NCBI RefSeq assembly: GCF_015223195.1
Contig: NZ_JADFUA010000002.1
Coordinates: 124,001-188,000, forward strand
DNA length: 64,000 nt
DNA from: Chitinilyticum piscinae
GTDB lineage: Bacteria; Pseudomonadota; Gammaproteobacteria; Burkholderiales; Chitinibacteraceae
Direction: 5' to 3'
Position numbers and translations under genes: made by a program. Numbering within the stretch: the first letter of the stretch is position 1; every line of letters begins with the position of its first letter. Of this stretch, positions 1 to 11,065 are shown one piece after another. The notes under the pieces were generated by a model that did no database searches, was not told the origin of the DNA, and was given only the letters and a program-made list of their open reading frames with translations.

Positions 1-840
1 AAGGCCTATCCGGACAATTACAACGCGGTGCTGGCGACCATGCCGCAGGACACGCCAATTCCGACCTGGAACCAGGCGCTGTGGTATCTGCGCGAAATGG
101 GTTACAACGAGGGCTCGGCAATCGGTGCCTATCAGGATTGCTACAAGGGCGCAGGCAGCTCGATCTGGGGCATTTTCTATCCCTGCGGGCAGAATGCCCA
201 AGGTAAAAACCTCGACTACTTCGGCCGTGGTTCCAAGCAACTGTCGTACAACTACAACTACGGCCCGTTCAGCAAATCGCTGTATGGCGATGTGAACGTC
301 CTGCTCGACAATCCGGGCAAGGTTGCCGATACCTGGCTCAACTTCGCCTCGGCAATCTGGTTTGCCGTCTACCCGCAATCGCCCAAACCGCCGATGACCT
401 GGGTGGTCGATGGTACGTGGAAGCCCAATGCCTATGATGTGTCGCAAGGCTTGCTGCCGGGCTTTGGCGCGACCATCAACATCATCAATGGTGGCATCGA
501 GTGTGGTGGAGGCAGCGATGTACAGCAGGCCAAGAACCGTATCGCGGCATACAAGGAATACGCCAAGGTGCTGAATGTCGACATCAGCGGCGAGCAGCTG
601 TCCTGTGCCAACATGCGGCCGTTCTCGGAAGGCTCCGCGGCAGCGACCAAGACCTATCTCGACAAGAACTGGGGCTATAACGCCGCCAATCCGAATGGTG
701 CCAGCTACGCCTGCAGTCTGGTGGCTTATCAGACCCCCTTCTCGATTGCCCAGCCGGGTGATTATCAGTCCTGTGTGGATTACTTCTTCCGCGGCAAGGT
801 TCTCTTCAATGGTCAGGTGACCGTGGACAATACCAAGTAA
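1..840 (+). CDS. Secreted GH19 chitinase, 3' part (5' end outside window)
   Basis: The reading frame is open from base 1, so the N-terminus lies upstream. The visible 279 residues match the C-terminal two thirds of a glycoside hydrolase family 19 catalytic domain: YFGRGSKQLSYNYNYG corresponds to the conserved substrate-binding segment of the family, followed by the conserved Asn-rich INIINGGIEC region and a Cys-rich tail. Family members hydrolyse internal beta-1,4 links of chitin and are normally exported; the signal peptide, any carbohydrate-binding module and the catalytic glutamates near the domain start cannot be judged here. A hairpin terminator follows directly. The gene supports a chitin-degrading lifestyle. 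The GH19 assignment is strong; the exact specificity is inferred. Confidence 0.88.
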   Translation, partial: KAYPDNYNAVLATMPQDTPIPTWNQALWYLREMGYNEGSAIGAYQDCYKGAGSSIWGIFYPCGQNAQGKNLDYFGRGSKQLSYNYNYGPFSKSLYGDVNVLLDNPGKVADTWLNFASAIWFAVYPQSPKPPMTWVVDGTWKPNAYDVSQGLLPGFGATINIINGGIECGGGSDVQQAKNRIAAYKEYAKVLNVDISGEQLSCANMRPFSEGSAAATKTYLDKNWGYNAANPNGASYACSLVAYQTPFSIAQPGDYQSCVDYFFRGKVLFNGQVTVDNTK

Positions 841-863
841 TTGCGATTGTCTTCACCCATCAG

Positions 864-889
864 ACGGGCTTCTTCGGGAGCCCGTTTGG
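864..889 (+). terminator. Intrinsic terminator of the chitinase gene
   Basis: A 7-bp stem, ACGGGCT pairing with AGCCCGT across an 8-nt loop, is followed by a short T-containing tail. It lies 24 bases after the chitinase stop and well before the next gene. Confidence 0.65.
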
Positions 890-1019
890 CTTTGGCACTG
901 GTGAAGAGGCGTGCCAGCGCTGCTCTGCAGCATGGTTCTGCAATCGTCCGCGCCTTGCCTGACAGCGGCTTCGACTTCTTGTACGCTTGCGGCTTACATG
1001 ACTTTTTGCAGGAGCTGTT

Positions 1020-1874
1020 ATGTACCCACTAAGCAGTGTGTCCGAACTGCAAACCCGTCTGGGTGCGCCGGAACTGGTGATCGTTGACTGCCGGCATGAG
1101 CTGGCCAATCCGGCCGCCGGGCGTGCGGCCTACCTTTCGGGGCATATTCCCGGCGCGATTTTCCTGCACCTCGATGAGGATCTGTCTGGCCCGATGAACG
1201 GTCGCAATGGCCGTCATCCCTTGCCCGATGTGCGTACTCTGGTGCAGAAACTGGCCGCAGCCGGCATCGGCAGGGACAGTCACGTGGTTGCCTATGATGC
1301 AGCTGGCGGCCCGTTTGCCGCCCGGCTATGGTGGTTGCTGCGGTGGTTGGGACTGGGCGATGTTCAGGTGCTGGATGGAGGCTGGCCGGCCTGGCTGGCC
1401 GCCGGCGCACCGGTCAGTACGGCATTGCCACCGGCACAGCAGACTGATCTGCGTGCGGAGGCCGATTGGTCGCGCGTTGTGACTGCAGATGAAGTCGAAG
1501 CCAATCTGGCTGTGCCTCAATTCACGCTGGTTGATGCCCGCAGCCCCGAACGCTTTGTCGGCATCGGTGAAACGCTGGATCCGGTGGGTGGCCATATTCC
1601 GGGAGCCCGAAACCGCTTCTTCATGCATAACCTGCAGGCGGACGGCCGCTTCAAACCGGGCGCCGAACTGCTTGCCGAGTGGCTGGGAGTGCTGGGGGAA
1701 TGCGCGCCGGAGACCGTGGTGCATCAGTGTGGCTCGGGGGTGACCGCCTGTCATAACCAGCTGGCGCTGGCCGTTGCCGGCCTGCCGCAAGGCCGGCTGT
1801 ATGCCGGCTCCTGGAGCGAGTGGTGCAGTGACCCGCTCCACCCGGTCAGCACCGAGCCGCCTCCCGACCGCTAG
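1020..1874 (+). CDS. sseA: 3-mercaptopyruvate sulfurtransferase / tandem rhodanese
   Basis: 284 residues forming two rhodanese domains, roughly 6-130 and 155-275. The first is the non-catalytic structural domain, with Asp where the active Cys would be. The second carries the active-site loop CGSGVTAC with the nucleophile at Cys237, the loop type seen in 3-mercaptopyruvate sulfurtransferases rather than thiosulfate sulfurtransferases (CRKGVT). The enzyme transfers sulfane sulfur from mercaptopyruvate or a related donor to thiol acceptors in the cytoplasm. Length is normal for the family. The ATG has a GGAGCTGTT-type ribosome site just upstream. It is transcribed alone after the chitinase terminator. 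The true donor in this organism cannot be told from sequence. Confidence 0.88.
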   Translation: MYPLSSVSELQTRLGAPELVIVDCRHELANPAAGRAAYLSGHIPGAIFLHLDEDLSGPMNGRNGRHPLPDVRTLVQKLAAAGIGRDSHVVAYDAAGGPFAARLWWLLRWLGLGDVQVLDGGWPAWLAAGAPVSTALPPAQQTDLRAEADWSRVVTADEVEANLAVPQFTLVDARSPERFVGIGETLDPVGGHIPGARNRFFMHNLQADGRFKPGAELLAEWLGVLGECAPETVVHQCGSGVTACHNQLALAVAGLPQGRLYAGSWSEWCSDPLHPVSTEPPPDR

Positions 1875-1943
1875 ACAAAGCTGGCTTTCTGCGGCCGATC
1901 TGATTCAATGAAAGGTAGCTTGCCGGCAGGAGGAGGGCTGAGG

Positions 1944-2723
1944 ATGAATACTGCGCATTTATTCCGGTGCATGGCAGGGTTGCTGGCCTGGCTGGTGATC
2001 CTGCCGGTCTGGGCGGCCCAGAGCATTACCCTGACTCTGCAGGAGTACCCGCCTTTCATGGGTAAGGATCTGCCGTATCAGGGTTTGCTGACCCGGGTCG
2101 TGGTGGCGGCGTTTGCCCAGCAGCATATTGCCGTGAAACTGGAATCCGTACCGAATAACCGTGCGATCGAGGCACCACGACGGGGTCTCTACGATGGCAG
2201 TTTCGGCTGGGCTCGTTCACCCGAGCGGGAAAAGGATCTGTTCTACACCGAATCCGTCATGGCGTTGCGCATGGTGTTCTGCCAGCGCAAAGGGGAGAGC
2301 TACCCCTGGCAGACACTCGAGGAGCTTGCGCCTTATCGCATCGGGGCGACCAGCGGCAATTATTACTCGGACGATTTCACCAATCTGCAGAAAAGTGGTG
2401 TGTTGCAGGTGGATTTTGCCGGCAGCGATGTGGCTAATCTGCGCAAGTTGCTGGGCAAGCGCATCGACCTTTTTCCGATTGATGCCGAGGTCGGCCCCTA
2501 TCTGATGGCGACCAATCTCGCGCCCGAAGAAACCACACAGTTGAGCTGCCAGGACAAAGCCTACTGGACGGCGCCATTGCATGTGGTGATCAGCCGGCAG
2601 CGGCAGGATGGAGGGCAACTGGTGCAGCAGTTCAATACGGGACTGGCCAAGCTCAAGCAGAGCGGTGAATTTGCCCGCATGCTGGATGAAACCCGGCGCC
2701 AGATCAATCAGCAGGCTCAGTAG
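1944..2723 (+). CDS. Periplasmic solute-binding protein, family 3 type
   Basis: 259 residues with a clear signal peptide (hydrophobic run about residues 10-24, cleavage near VWAAQ), then the compact two-lobed fold of extracellular solute-binding proteins family 3 (amino-acid-type), recognisable from the YPPFMG start, the NNRAIEAPRRGLYDG segment and the DVANLRKLLGKRIDLFPID hinge region. Two Cys (FCQRK and LSCQDK) may form a disulfide. The start at 1944 is preferred over an in-frame ATG at 1908 because AGGAGG lies 9 bases before it and the signal peptide begins there. No ABC permease or ATPase is adjacent, so it may be an orphan receptor or sensor-type binding protein. The ligand is unknown. 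Confidence 0.78.
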   Translation: MNTAHLFRCMAGLLAWLVILPVWAAQSITLTLQEYPPFMGKDLPYQGLLTRVVVAAFAQQHIAVKLESVPNNRAIEAPRRGLYDGSFGWARSPEREKDLFYTESVMALRMVFCQRKGESYPWQTLEELAPYRIGATSGNYYSDDFTNLQKSGVLQVDFAGSDVANLRKLLGKRIDLFPIDAEVGPYLMATNLAPEETTQLSCQDKAYWTAPLHVVISRQRQDGGQLVQQFNTGLAKLKQSGEFARMLDETRRQINQQAQ

Positions 2724-2768
2724 CGGCTCACCTTGGTTACTGCAATAATCACACGCCCTGATTTCTTG

Positions 2769-3386
2769 CTAGTTCACATAGAACAGCACGCTGACAAACT
2801 GGCAGATGCTGCCGGCGAGCACGAAGAGGTGCCAGATGCCATGCCCGTGGCGGATGTGCTCGTCGTTCAGGAAAAAAAAGATGCCCGCGCTGTAGATCAG
2901 GCCCCCTGCCAGCAACCAGATCAGGCCAGGTGTGGCCAGGTTGCTGATCAGTGGGCCGGCAGCCAGCACGATCAGCCAGCCCATCGTGACATAGATCAGC
3001 ATTGACCATAGCCGGGTGCGTTGCCCGATCAGCAATTCCTGGGCGATGCCGATGAGCGCCAGTCCCCAGTTGATGCCGAACAGTGTCCAGCCCCAGACAC
3101 CGTGCAGCGTGACCAGCGTAAATGGCGTGTAGCTGCCGGCGATTAGCAGGTAGATCGCGCAGTGATCCAGGCGCTGGAAGAATGCCTTGTGGCGCCCGGA
3201 GGCACCGTGGTACAGCGTCGAGCACAAGTACAGCAGAACCAGTGTGCTGCCGTAGATGCTGAAACTGACCAGTTGCCAGATGTCTCCCGCAAGGCTGGCG
3301 CTGACCACCAGTGCGGTCAGGCCGCTCAGGGCCAGCAGGGTGCCACCGAGGTGGCTGAAGAAGTTGAAGCGCTCGCCGTAATGCAT
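2769..3386 (-). CDS. Hemolysin III / PAQR-type seven-helix membrane protein
   Basis: 205 residues with about seven predicted membrane helices. The N-terminal GERFN and FSHLGGT, the STLYH motif near residue 57 and the C-terminal HGHGIWHLFVL segment are hallmarks of the hemolysin III (TrhA/YqfA) branch of the PAQR superfamily; the Ser, Asp and His residues form the putative metal-hydrolase site in the membrane. Despite the name most bacterial members are not shown to be toxins; roles in membrane fluidity or lipid hydrolysis have been proposed. It is monocistronic as seen here, with convergent sseA-side genes downstream and DUF1653 upstream. Confidence 0.85.
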   Translation of the reverse strand: MHYGERFNFFSHLGGTLLALSGLTALVVSASLAGDIWQLVSFSIYGSTLVLLYLCSTLYHGASGRHKAFFQRLDHCAIYLLIAGSYTPFTLVTLHGVWGWTLFGINWGLALIGIAQELLIGQRTRLWSMLIYVTMGWLIVLAAGPLISNLATPGLIWLLAGGLIYSAGIFFFLNDEHIRHGHGIWHLFVLAGSICQFVSVLFYVN

Positions 3387-3466
3387 GACGGTTCCTTGGG
3401 ACAGGGCGTCATCATGCGCGCTTGCGGCAGGGTTGGCTCGGCACTATTTACAGCGCGACTGGGGAA

Positions 3467-3727
3467 CTATGCGGCAGTGTCCACTGGCGCGAAGCGCGCA
3501 ACAGTCTGGCCGGCAACCTCAACGGTCTCGATGAACATCGCATACGGACGCACCCACAGTGCGCCTTCACCATACCGCGGGCGGTAGACAACCAGCCATT
3601 CCAGTGTTTCGCTGTGACGGGCCAGGTCAATCACGTCGTACTCATTGCCCTTGTAATGCCGGTAGCGCCCGAGTGTCAGTGGCGGACGGGCTGGTAGTTT
3701 TTCTTCGGGTATCGGGCTGGCGGCCAT
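3467..3727 (-). CDS. DUF1653 family protein
   Basis: 86 residues of the DUF1653 family: GRYRHYKGNEYDVI, then ETLEWLVVYRPRYGEGALWVRP, the usual arrangement of this small beta-rich, SH3-like cytoplasmic domain of unknown function. An ATG at 3727 is preferred over an in-frame TTG at 3736 because AAGGGA sits at a workable distance from the ATG but abuts the TTG. Family members are often found alone or near nucleotide-processing genes; the neighbours here (alaS upstream with its own terminator, the hemolysin III gene downstream) give no functional clue. Confidence 0.78.
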   Translation of the reverse strand: MAASPIPEEKLPARPPLTLGRYRHYKGNEYDVIDLARHSETLEWLVVYRPRYGEGALWVRPYAMFIETVEVAGQTVARFAPVDTAA

Positions 3728-3767
3728 TATTTTCAAGTCCCTTGGTGGTATAGGCGGTGGTGTATGG

Positions 3768-3794
3768 AAAAAGGCCTCCTTGCGGAGGCCTTTT
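3768..3794 (-). terminator. Intrinsic terminator of alaS
   Basis: A perfect stem AAAAGGCCTCC pairing with GGAGGCCTTTT across a 4-nt loop sits 20 bases beyond the alaS stop; read on the minus strand it ends in a T run. Its A/T symmetry could also let it work on the plus strand. Confidence 0.88.
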
Positions 3795-3813
3795 GTCGCT
3801 GCTGGCGCAAAGA

Positions 3814-6444
<2,631 letters not shown>

Positions 6445-6791
6445 GGCAAGCGGACCTGAATGGTAAAGAGAACAAAGGCGGCAATTTTACGGGAATTCGG
6501 GCGTGCGCGGATAGCACTTCCACCCGGGCTGCAGCATGGGAGCATGTTGTGCATGCAGTTGTGGCCACGCTCCTGTGTGCGGAGGGCCTGTCGTTCCCGG
6601 GCACGGCAGCCGGTGTTGCTGGGGTTGTATGGGTATGCATTGATTCGCTAGATTATTCATGGCCTGTAAACGCATAGGTGCGCATGTATGCTGGGGTGTG
6701 CAAAGTACCGATGAATGGCGAATGAGAATGCTTGCTAATAAGCTGCCGGTTAAGGAATAATTGAGAACAGTTATCACATGGATTGCCCCGC
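6445..6791. other. Divergent intergenic region alaS / bfd
   Basis: Holds the alaS promoter side (a TAAAAT -10-like hexamer on the minus strand near 6489-6484) and the bfd leader with a Fur-like site. I see no supported gene in it; the short frames here lack ribosome sites and family resemblance. Confidence 0.5.
6720..6738 (+). promoter_or_regulatory. Possible Fur box upstream of bfd
   Basis: GAATGAGAATGCTTGCTAA contains TGAGAAT, matching six of seven bases of the left half of the Fur 7-1-7 consensus; the right half matches poorly. It lies about 55-70 bases before bfd, a gene commonly iron-repressed. The call rests on one good half-site. Confidence 0.4.
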
Positions 6792-7013
6792 ATGTACGTC
6801 TGCCTTTGCAACAATGTCACCGACAAACAGATCCGTCAGGCTGTCGCAGGCGGGGTCGACTCCTTTCTCGAATTGCAGTTCGAGACCGGCGTGGCAAGCT
6901 GTTGCGGCAAGTGTGAAAGCTGTGCGCGGGAGGTGATGAGCGAAGCCCTCTGCGCCAAGAGCAGCAGTGTGGCCTGGTTCCCCAGCCCGGCGCGGGCCTT
7001 GCAGGCCGCCTGA
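6792..7013 (+). CDS. bfd: Bacterioferritin-associated ferredoxin
   Basis: 73 residues of the BFD-type [2Fe-2S] family. Ligand cysteines are Cys4, Cys6, Cys38 and Cys41 (MYVCLCNNVTD and CCGKCESC), in the unusual CxC...CxxC spacing of Bfd. Known Bfd delivers electrons to the bacterioferritin heme so that stored ferric iron is reduced and released. The ATG at 6792 starts the canonical MYVC; the upstream in-frame TTG is not needed. It faces two bacterioferritin genes and shares a terminator region with them. Iron-dependent repression is suggested by the Fur-like site upstream. Confidence 0.93.
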   Translation: MYVCLCNNVTDKQIRQAVAGGVDSFLELQFETGVASCCGKCESCAREVMSEALCAKSSSVAWFPSPARALQAA

Positions 7014-7055
7014 CAGTATCCAATTTGTTCAAGCGGCAGGTTGGCCGCCGCAATG

Positions 7056-7084
7056 AAAAACGGGAAGCCTGGCTTCCCGTTTTT
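7056..7084. terminator. Bidirectional terminator between bfd and bfr genes
   Basis: A perfect inverted repeat, ACGGGAAGCC pairing with GGCTTCCCGT, flanked by A5 on the left and T5 on the right, lies between the convergent bfd and bacterioferritin genes and can serve both. Confidence 0.9.
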
Positions 7085-7104
7085 GTTGATCGCCGCGAGT
7101 GCGT

Positions 7105-7575
7105 TCAGCTCATCTGCGACTGCAGATAATTCGGCAGGCCGACGTGCTTGATCAGGGTGAGTTGCTGCTCCAGCCAGTGTGCGTGGTCGACCTCGGTATC
7201 GTCCAGCAGTGTGGTCAGCATCTCGCGGGTGACGTAATCGCGTTCCGTTTCGCACAGTGCAATCGCGGCTTTCAGCGCGGCGGCGACGTCGTATTCGGTC
7301 TGCAGATCGTTTTTCAGCATGGTTTCGACATCGCCGCCGATGCGCAGTGCCGTGCGCGCGGCAACGTTGGGGGTGCCATCCAGAAACAGGATGCGCTCGA
7401 TCAGCCTGGTGGCGTGGCCGAGTTCATCGTCGCGTTCGTGATGAATGCGCTCGTAGAGTTTCTCAAACCCCCAGTTGCGGTACATCTCGCTGTGGACGAA
7501 ATACTGGTCGACCGAGGTAAGTTCGGCGGCGAGGAGCCCGTTGAGTGCCTCGATGACTTTGCTGCTGCCTTGCAT
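7105..7575 (-). CDS. bfr: Bacterioferritin subunit, ferroxidase-competent, lacking heme ligand
   Basis: 156 residues of the bacterioferritin four-helix family. By hand alignment to E. coli Bfr the di-iron ligands are present: Glu18, Glu51, His54, Glu94, Glu128 and His131 (the last two shifted by a one-residue insertion). The position of the axial heme ligand Met52 is Leu (DDELGHA). It should therefore oxidise iron but not bind intersubunit heme by itself. It is the second gene of a two-gene unit, 18 bases after the other bacterioferritin, which has the opposite defects. Similar complementary pairs are known in other proteobacteria, where mixed shells form. The starting MQGSSKVIEALN is the usual N-terminus. 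Confidence 0.93.
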   Translation of the reverse strand: MQGSSKVIEALNGLLAAELTSVDQYFVHSEMYRNWGFEKLYERIHHERDDELGHATRLIERILFLDGTPNVAARTALRIGGDVETMLKNDLQTEYDVAAALKAAIALCETERDYVTREMLTTLLDDTEVDHAHWLEQQLTLIKHVGLPNYLQSQMS

Positions 7576-7593
7576 GGTGTCTCTCCTTGTTCC

Positions 7594-8064
7594 TTATTCG
7601 CCCATCTGCGACTGCAGGTAGTTGGCCAGGCCAATATCCCTGATCAGCGTCTGCTGGGTTTCCAGCCAGTCGAGAAATTCTTCCTCATCCTCCAGCATTT
7701 CGGTCAGCTCTTCGCGGCTCACATAATCCTGCGCGGCTTCGCAGGCCGTGATCGCCGCGCGCAGGGCGGCAATGTGGGCGCTGACCAGGCGCTGGTCGCA
7801 CTCCAGCATTTCCACCGGGTTTTCGCCGATGAAGAGCTTTCCCAGTTGCTGCAGGTTGGGCAGCCCTTCAAGGAACAGGATGCGTTCGATCAGCTTGTCG
7901 GCGCGCTTCATGGCGTCGATGGACTCGTGATAATCCTTGTCGTTCAGGCCTTTGTAGCCCCAGTTCTTGTACATGCGGGCATGCAGAAAGTACTGGTTGA
8001 TGGCGGTGAGCTCGTTGCCGAGGACGGTGTTGAGCTGCGCGAGGACGGTCTTGTCGCCTTGCAT
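7594..8064 (-). CDS. bfr: Bacterioferritin subunit, heme-binding, ferroxidase residues lost
   Basis: 156 residues. Met52, the heme ligand, is kept (IDAMKRADK), and overall similarity to E. coli Bfr is high. Of the di-iron site, Glu18 and Glu127 remain, but Glu51 is Ala, His54 is Arg, Glu94 is Val and His130 is Phe, so a working ferroxidase centre is unlikely. The likely role is to supply heme and the Bfd docking surface in a mixed 24-subunit shell with the neighbouring subunit. It is the promoter-proximal gene of the pair. A purely structural or regulatory role is possible; the residue losses themselves are direct observation. Confidence 0.93.
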   Translation of the reverse strand: MQGDKTVLAQLNTVLGNELTAINQYFLHARMYKNWGYKGLNDKDYHESIDAMKRADKLIERILFLEGLPNLQQLGKLFIGENPVEMLECDQRLVSAHIAALRAAITACEAAQDYVSREELTEMLEDEEEFLDWLETQQTLIRDIGLANYLQSQMGE

Positions 8065-8191
8065 GCGGTTCTCCTTGGTTGTGGCAGGGCCGTTCTGTGC
8101 AGCCCGTTGCCGGAAAGTGTATGCCTTGCGCGGTTAATTACAACCTTGATTTGATTGGTGTTTTAAGGATTGATAGCTGTTCTCGTTCCGC

Positions 8192-10834
8192 TCATGCGGC
8201 CAGTGCCTTGCTGACAATCTCGAAGGTGTCTCCAGACAGTCCTTCATGCGCGGCGATGCGTTCCAGTTCGGTGCGCATCAGCTGGCGGCGATGGGCGTCG
8301 ACCTTGGTCCAGCGGTTGAAGCACGTCGCCAGCCGGGCTGCGATCTGCGGGTTGAGGGCATCCAGCTCCAGAACGCGATCAGCTGCAAAGGCGTAGCCGT
8401 AGCCGTCGGCAGAATGGAAGTGCGCGAGGTTCTGCAGGCAGAAGGCATTGATGAGCGCGCGGACCTTGTTGGGGTTTTTCAGCGAAAAGGCCGGGTGTTC
8501 CAGCAGGTGTTGCACGCGTGAGAGGGTGCCCGGACGGCGGCAGGTGGCCTGCAGGGCAAACCACTTGTCCATGACCAGGGCATCGGCCTGCCAGTGCGTG
8601 GCGAAATCCGCCAGCTGTGCTTCGCCACCATCGCGGTTGACCAGCGCGCGCAGGCTGGCGAGACGGTCGGTCATGTTGTCGGCCTTGCGATACTGCTGGG
8701 CCAGCAGATCGCCGATCATGCCTTCGTCCAGCTCGGCGAGATAATCGAGGCACACGTTCTTGAGACTGCGCCGCGCCACCTGTTCGCCATCGTAGCGGTA
8801 GGGCGTGCCGTCGTTGAGCTGCTGGTAGCGCAACAGCAGTTGCGGGCGCAGCGCGCGCGCCAGTTGCAGTTTGACCTGCTGGCAGGTCTGCGCCAGCAGC
8901 ACCGGATCCACATCGGCAAGCTGCTCCAGCAGATAGTTTTCGCGCGGCAGCTCCAGCATCAGTGCGACCAGCGCCGGATCCAGCTCCGGGTGAGCCAGCA
9001 GGGAACGGAAGGCCTCGCAGAACTGCGCCGGCACACTGACCGCGCCGCCGCTGGCCACTGCGGCGTACTGTGCGCACAGCAGGCGCACCGCGTAGGTGTT
9101 GGCGGCCTCCCAGCGCGCAAACGCGTCGTCGTCATGCGCCATCAGGAAGACCAGCTCTTCGTCGCTGTAAGGGTAGGCCAAGGTGACCGGTGCCGAGAAG
9201 TCGCGCAACAGCGACGGTACCGGCGGGCAGGGCAGGTTGACGAAGGTATAGCGCTGTTTCTCCGCGCGCAATTCCAGTACGCGGCTTGTTTCTCCGCCGT
9301 GCGCCTCGCCGTCCAGTTGCAGGGGGAGGGGCTGGCCGCGGCGGTCGATCAGTGCGATGGCGAGCGGGATGTGCATCGGTTGCCTCTCCGACTGACCGGT
9401 CTGTCCCGGAGTCGGAGCCAGGCTCTGGCGCACGGTCAGGGTAAAACTGCGCGCGGCTTCGTTCCACTCGCCATGCACGTCCAGATGCGGTGTGCCGGCC
9501 TGGCTGTACCACAATGCGAATTGCTCCAGATCGGCGTGGTTGGCGTCCGCCATCGCGGCGCGAAAATCGTCGCAGGTCACCGCTTGCCCATCGTGGCGCT
9601 TGAAATACAGGTCCATGCCGCGGCGGAAGCCCTCGCGACCCAGCAATGTGGCGTACATCCGCACCACCTCGCTGCCTTTTTCGTAGACGGTCCAGGTGTA
9701 GAAATTGTTGATTTCCAGGTATTCGTCAGGCCGCACCGGGTGTGCCTGCGGGCCGGCGTCTTCGGCAAACTGGTACTCGCGCAGGGCACGTACATTCTGG
9801 ATGCGCTGCACTGCACGCGAGCCGATGTCACTGGAAAATTCCTGGTCGCGGTAGACGGTGAGGCCTTCTTTCAGCGACAGCTGGAACCAGTCGCGGCAGG
9901 TCACGCGGTTTCCCGTCCAGTTGTGGAAGTATTCGTGCGCGACCACCGAATCGATGCCGTCGAAATCGGCATCGGTCGCGGTGTCAGGCTTGGCCAGCAC
10001 ATACTTCGTGTTGAAAATATTCAGGCCCTTGTTTTCCATCGCACCCATATTGAAGTCGCTGACCGCGACGATCATGTAGGTGTCCAGATCATATTCCAGG
10101 CCGAAGCGCGCTTCATCCCACTGCATGGCTTTTTTGGCGGCCGCGACGGCGTGCGCGCACTTGTCCAGATTGCCCGGCTCGACATACACCTCGACCGCGA
10201 CGGTGCGCCCCGAGGCGGTGACGTGGGTATCGGCCTGCACGACCAGCTTGCCGGCGACCAGCGCGAACAGATAGGCGGGTTTGCGGAAGGGGTCGACCCA
10301 TTTGACCCAGTGGCGCCCCTTGTCCATGGCGCCGCTGCCCACGCGGTTGCCGTTGGACAGCAATACCGGGTATTTCTGCTTGTCGGCGATCAGCGTAGTG
10401 GTGAATTTCGCCATCACATCAGGGCGATCGAGGTAATAGGTGATCTTGCGGAAGCCTTCCGCCTCGCACTGGGTAAAGAAATTGCCGCTGGACACATACA
10501 GACCCATCAGGCTGGTGTTGCTGGCCGGATTGATGCGGGTGACGATTTCCAGAATCGCCTCTTCCGGCATGGCCGGAATGATCAGGCACTGTTCGTCGCG
10601 CTGATAATCGCTGGCCGGCAGCGGCGCACCATCGAGCTTGATCAGCTCGAGTGTCAGTGATTCACCATCAAGAATAAGGGGGGTATCAGCCGCGACCCCT
10701 TGATTCCGCTTGATGACCAGCCGGTTGGTTACCCGGGTATCGGTTTCATTGAGCTCGAAGGTCAGATCGGTGCGGTCAATCAGATAGGCGGGAGCGGTGT
10801 AGTCGAGGCGGCGGATGGCGGTGCGGTCGGTCAT
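8192..10834 (-). CDS. pepN: Aminopeptidase N (M1 zinc metallopeptidase)
   Basis: 880 residues, the usual size of proteobacterial PepN. Substrate-binding GAMEN at 264-268, zinc site HEYFH at 300-304 with Glu323 in the KEGL segment, then the helical C-terminal domain. It removes N-terminal residues from peptides in the cytoplasm during protein turnover. The frame could be extended 21 codons upstream, but PepN proteins start next to the IRRLDYTAPAY segment, so ATG 10834 is chosen; its ribosome site is weak. It stands alone, upstream on the minus strand of the bacterioferritin pair but separated by about 130 bases that hold the bfr promoter. Confidence 0.97.
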   Translation of the reverse strand: MTDRTAIRRLDYTAPAYLIDRTDLTFELNETDTRVTNRLVIKRNQGVAADTPLILDGESLTLELIKLDGAPLPASDYQRDEQCLIIPAMPEEAILEIVTRINPASNTSLMGLYVSSGNFFTQCEAEGFRKITYYLDRPDVMAKFTTTLIADKQKYPVLLSNGNRVGSGAMDKGRHWVKWVDPFRKPAYLFALVAGKLVVQADTHVTASGRTVAVEVYVEPGNLDKCAHAVAAAKKAMQWDEARFGLEYDLDTYMIVAVSDFNMGAMENKGLNIFNTKYVLAKPDTATDADFDGIDSVVAHEYFHNWTGNRVTCRDWFQLSLKEGLTVYRDQEFSSDIGSRAVQRIQNVRALREYQFAEDAGPQAHPVRPDEYLEINNFYTWTVYEKGSEVVRMYATLLGREGFRRGMDLYFKRHDGQAVTCDDFRAAMADANHADLEQFALWYSQAGTPHLDVHGEWNEAARSFTLTVRQSLAPTPGQTGQSERQPMHIPLAIALIDRRGQPLPLQLDGEAHGGETSRVLELRAEKQRYTFVNLPCPPVPSLLRDFSAPVTLAYPYSDEELVFLMAHDDDAFARWEAANTYAVRLLCAQYAAVASGGAVSVPAQFCEAFRSLLAHPELDPALVALMLELPRENYLLEQLADVDPVLLAQTCQQVKLQLARALRPQLLLRYQQLNDGTPYRYDGEQVARRSLKNVCLDYLAELDEGMIGDLLAQQYRKADNMTDRLASLRALVNRDGGEAQLADFATHWQADALVMDKWFALQATCRRPGTLSRVQHLLEHPAFSLKNPNKVRALINAFCLQNLAHFHSADGYGYAFAADRVLELDALNPQIAARLATCFNRWTKVDAHRRQLMRTELERIAAHEGLSGDTFEIVSKALAA

Positions 10835-10972
10835 GTCCGGATAAGCTGGCGATAAGCAAAACCCGCGTAGCTTAACCTCTGTATCGGGATGTAACAATCA
10901 GTGAATGTGCCATTGCTTGCGATCCCGCAAAGCAGCAGGGGGAGTCTTGCGTTTCTATATAGCTTTTTTAGA

Positions 10973-10985
10973 GCGTCTTAGACGC
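10973..10985. promoter_or_regulatory. Palindrome upstream of the cysI promoter
   Basis: GCGTCT and AGACGC arms flank a single T, in an AT-rich stretch just before the candidate -35 of cysI. Position and symmetry suit an activator or repressor site; the protein that would bind is unknown. CysB sites do not have this clear palindromic form. Confidence 0.35.
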
Positions 10986-10994
10986 AAATATTCG

Positions 10995-11023
10995 TTTTAC
11001 CTATATGCAAACCTCGGTATAGT
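10995..11023 (+). promoter_or_regulatory. Candidate promoter of cysI
   Basis: TTTTAC (10995-11000), 17-base spacer, TATAGT (11018-11023), about 43 bases before the cysI start. The good -10 with a poor -35 would suit an activator-dependent promoter, as is known for cys genes. Confidence 0.4.
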
Positions 11024-11065
11024 TGCCACCCTAAGCCCAAACCTAGCCCCAAGAGCGCAGATCCG

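Noticed and set aside
8594-10660. A 688-codon open frame opposite pepN
   Set aside because: Antisense shadow of pepN; the codon-position bias belongs to the pepN strand.
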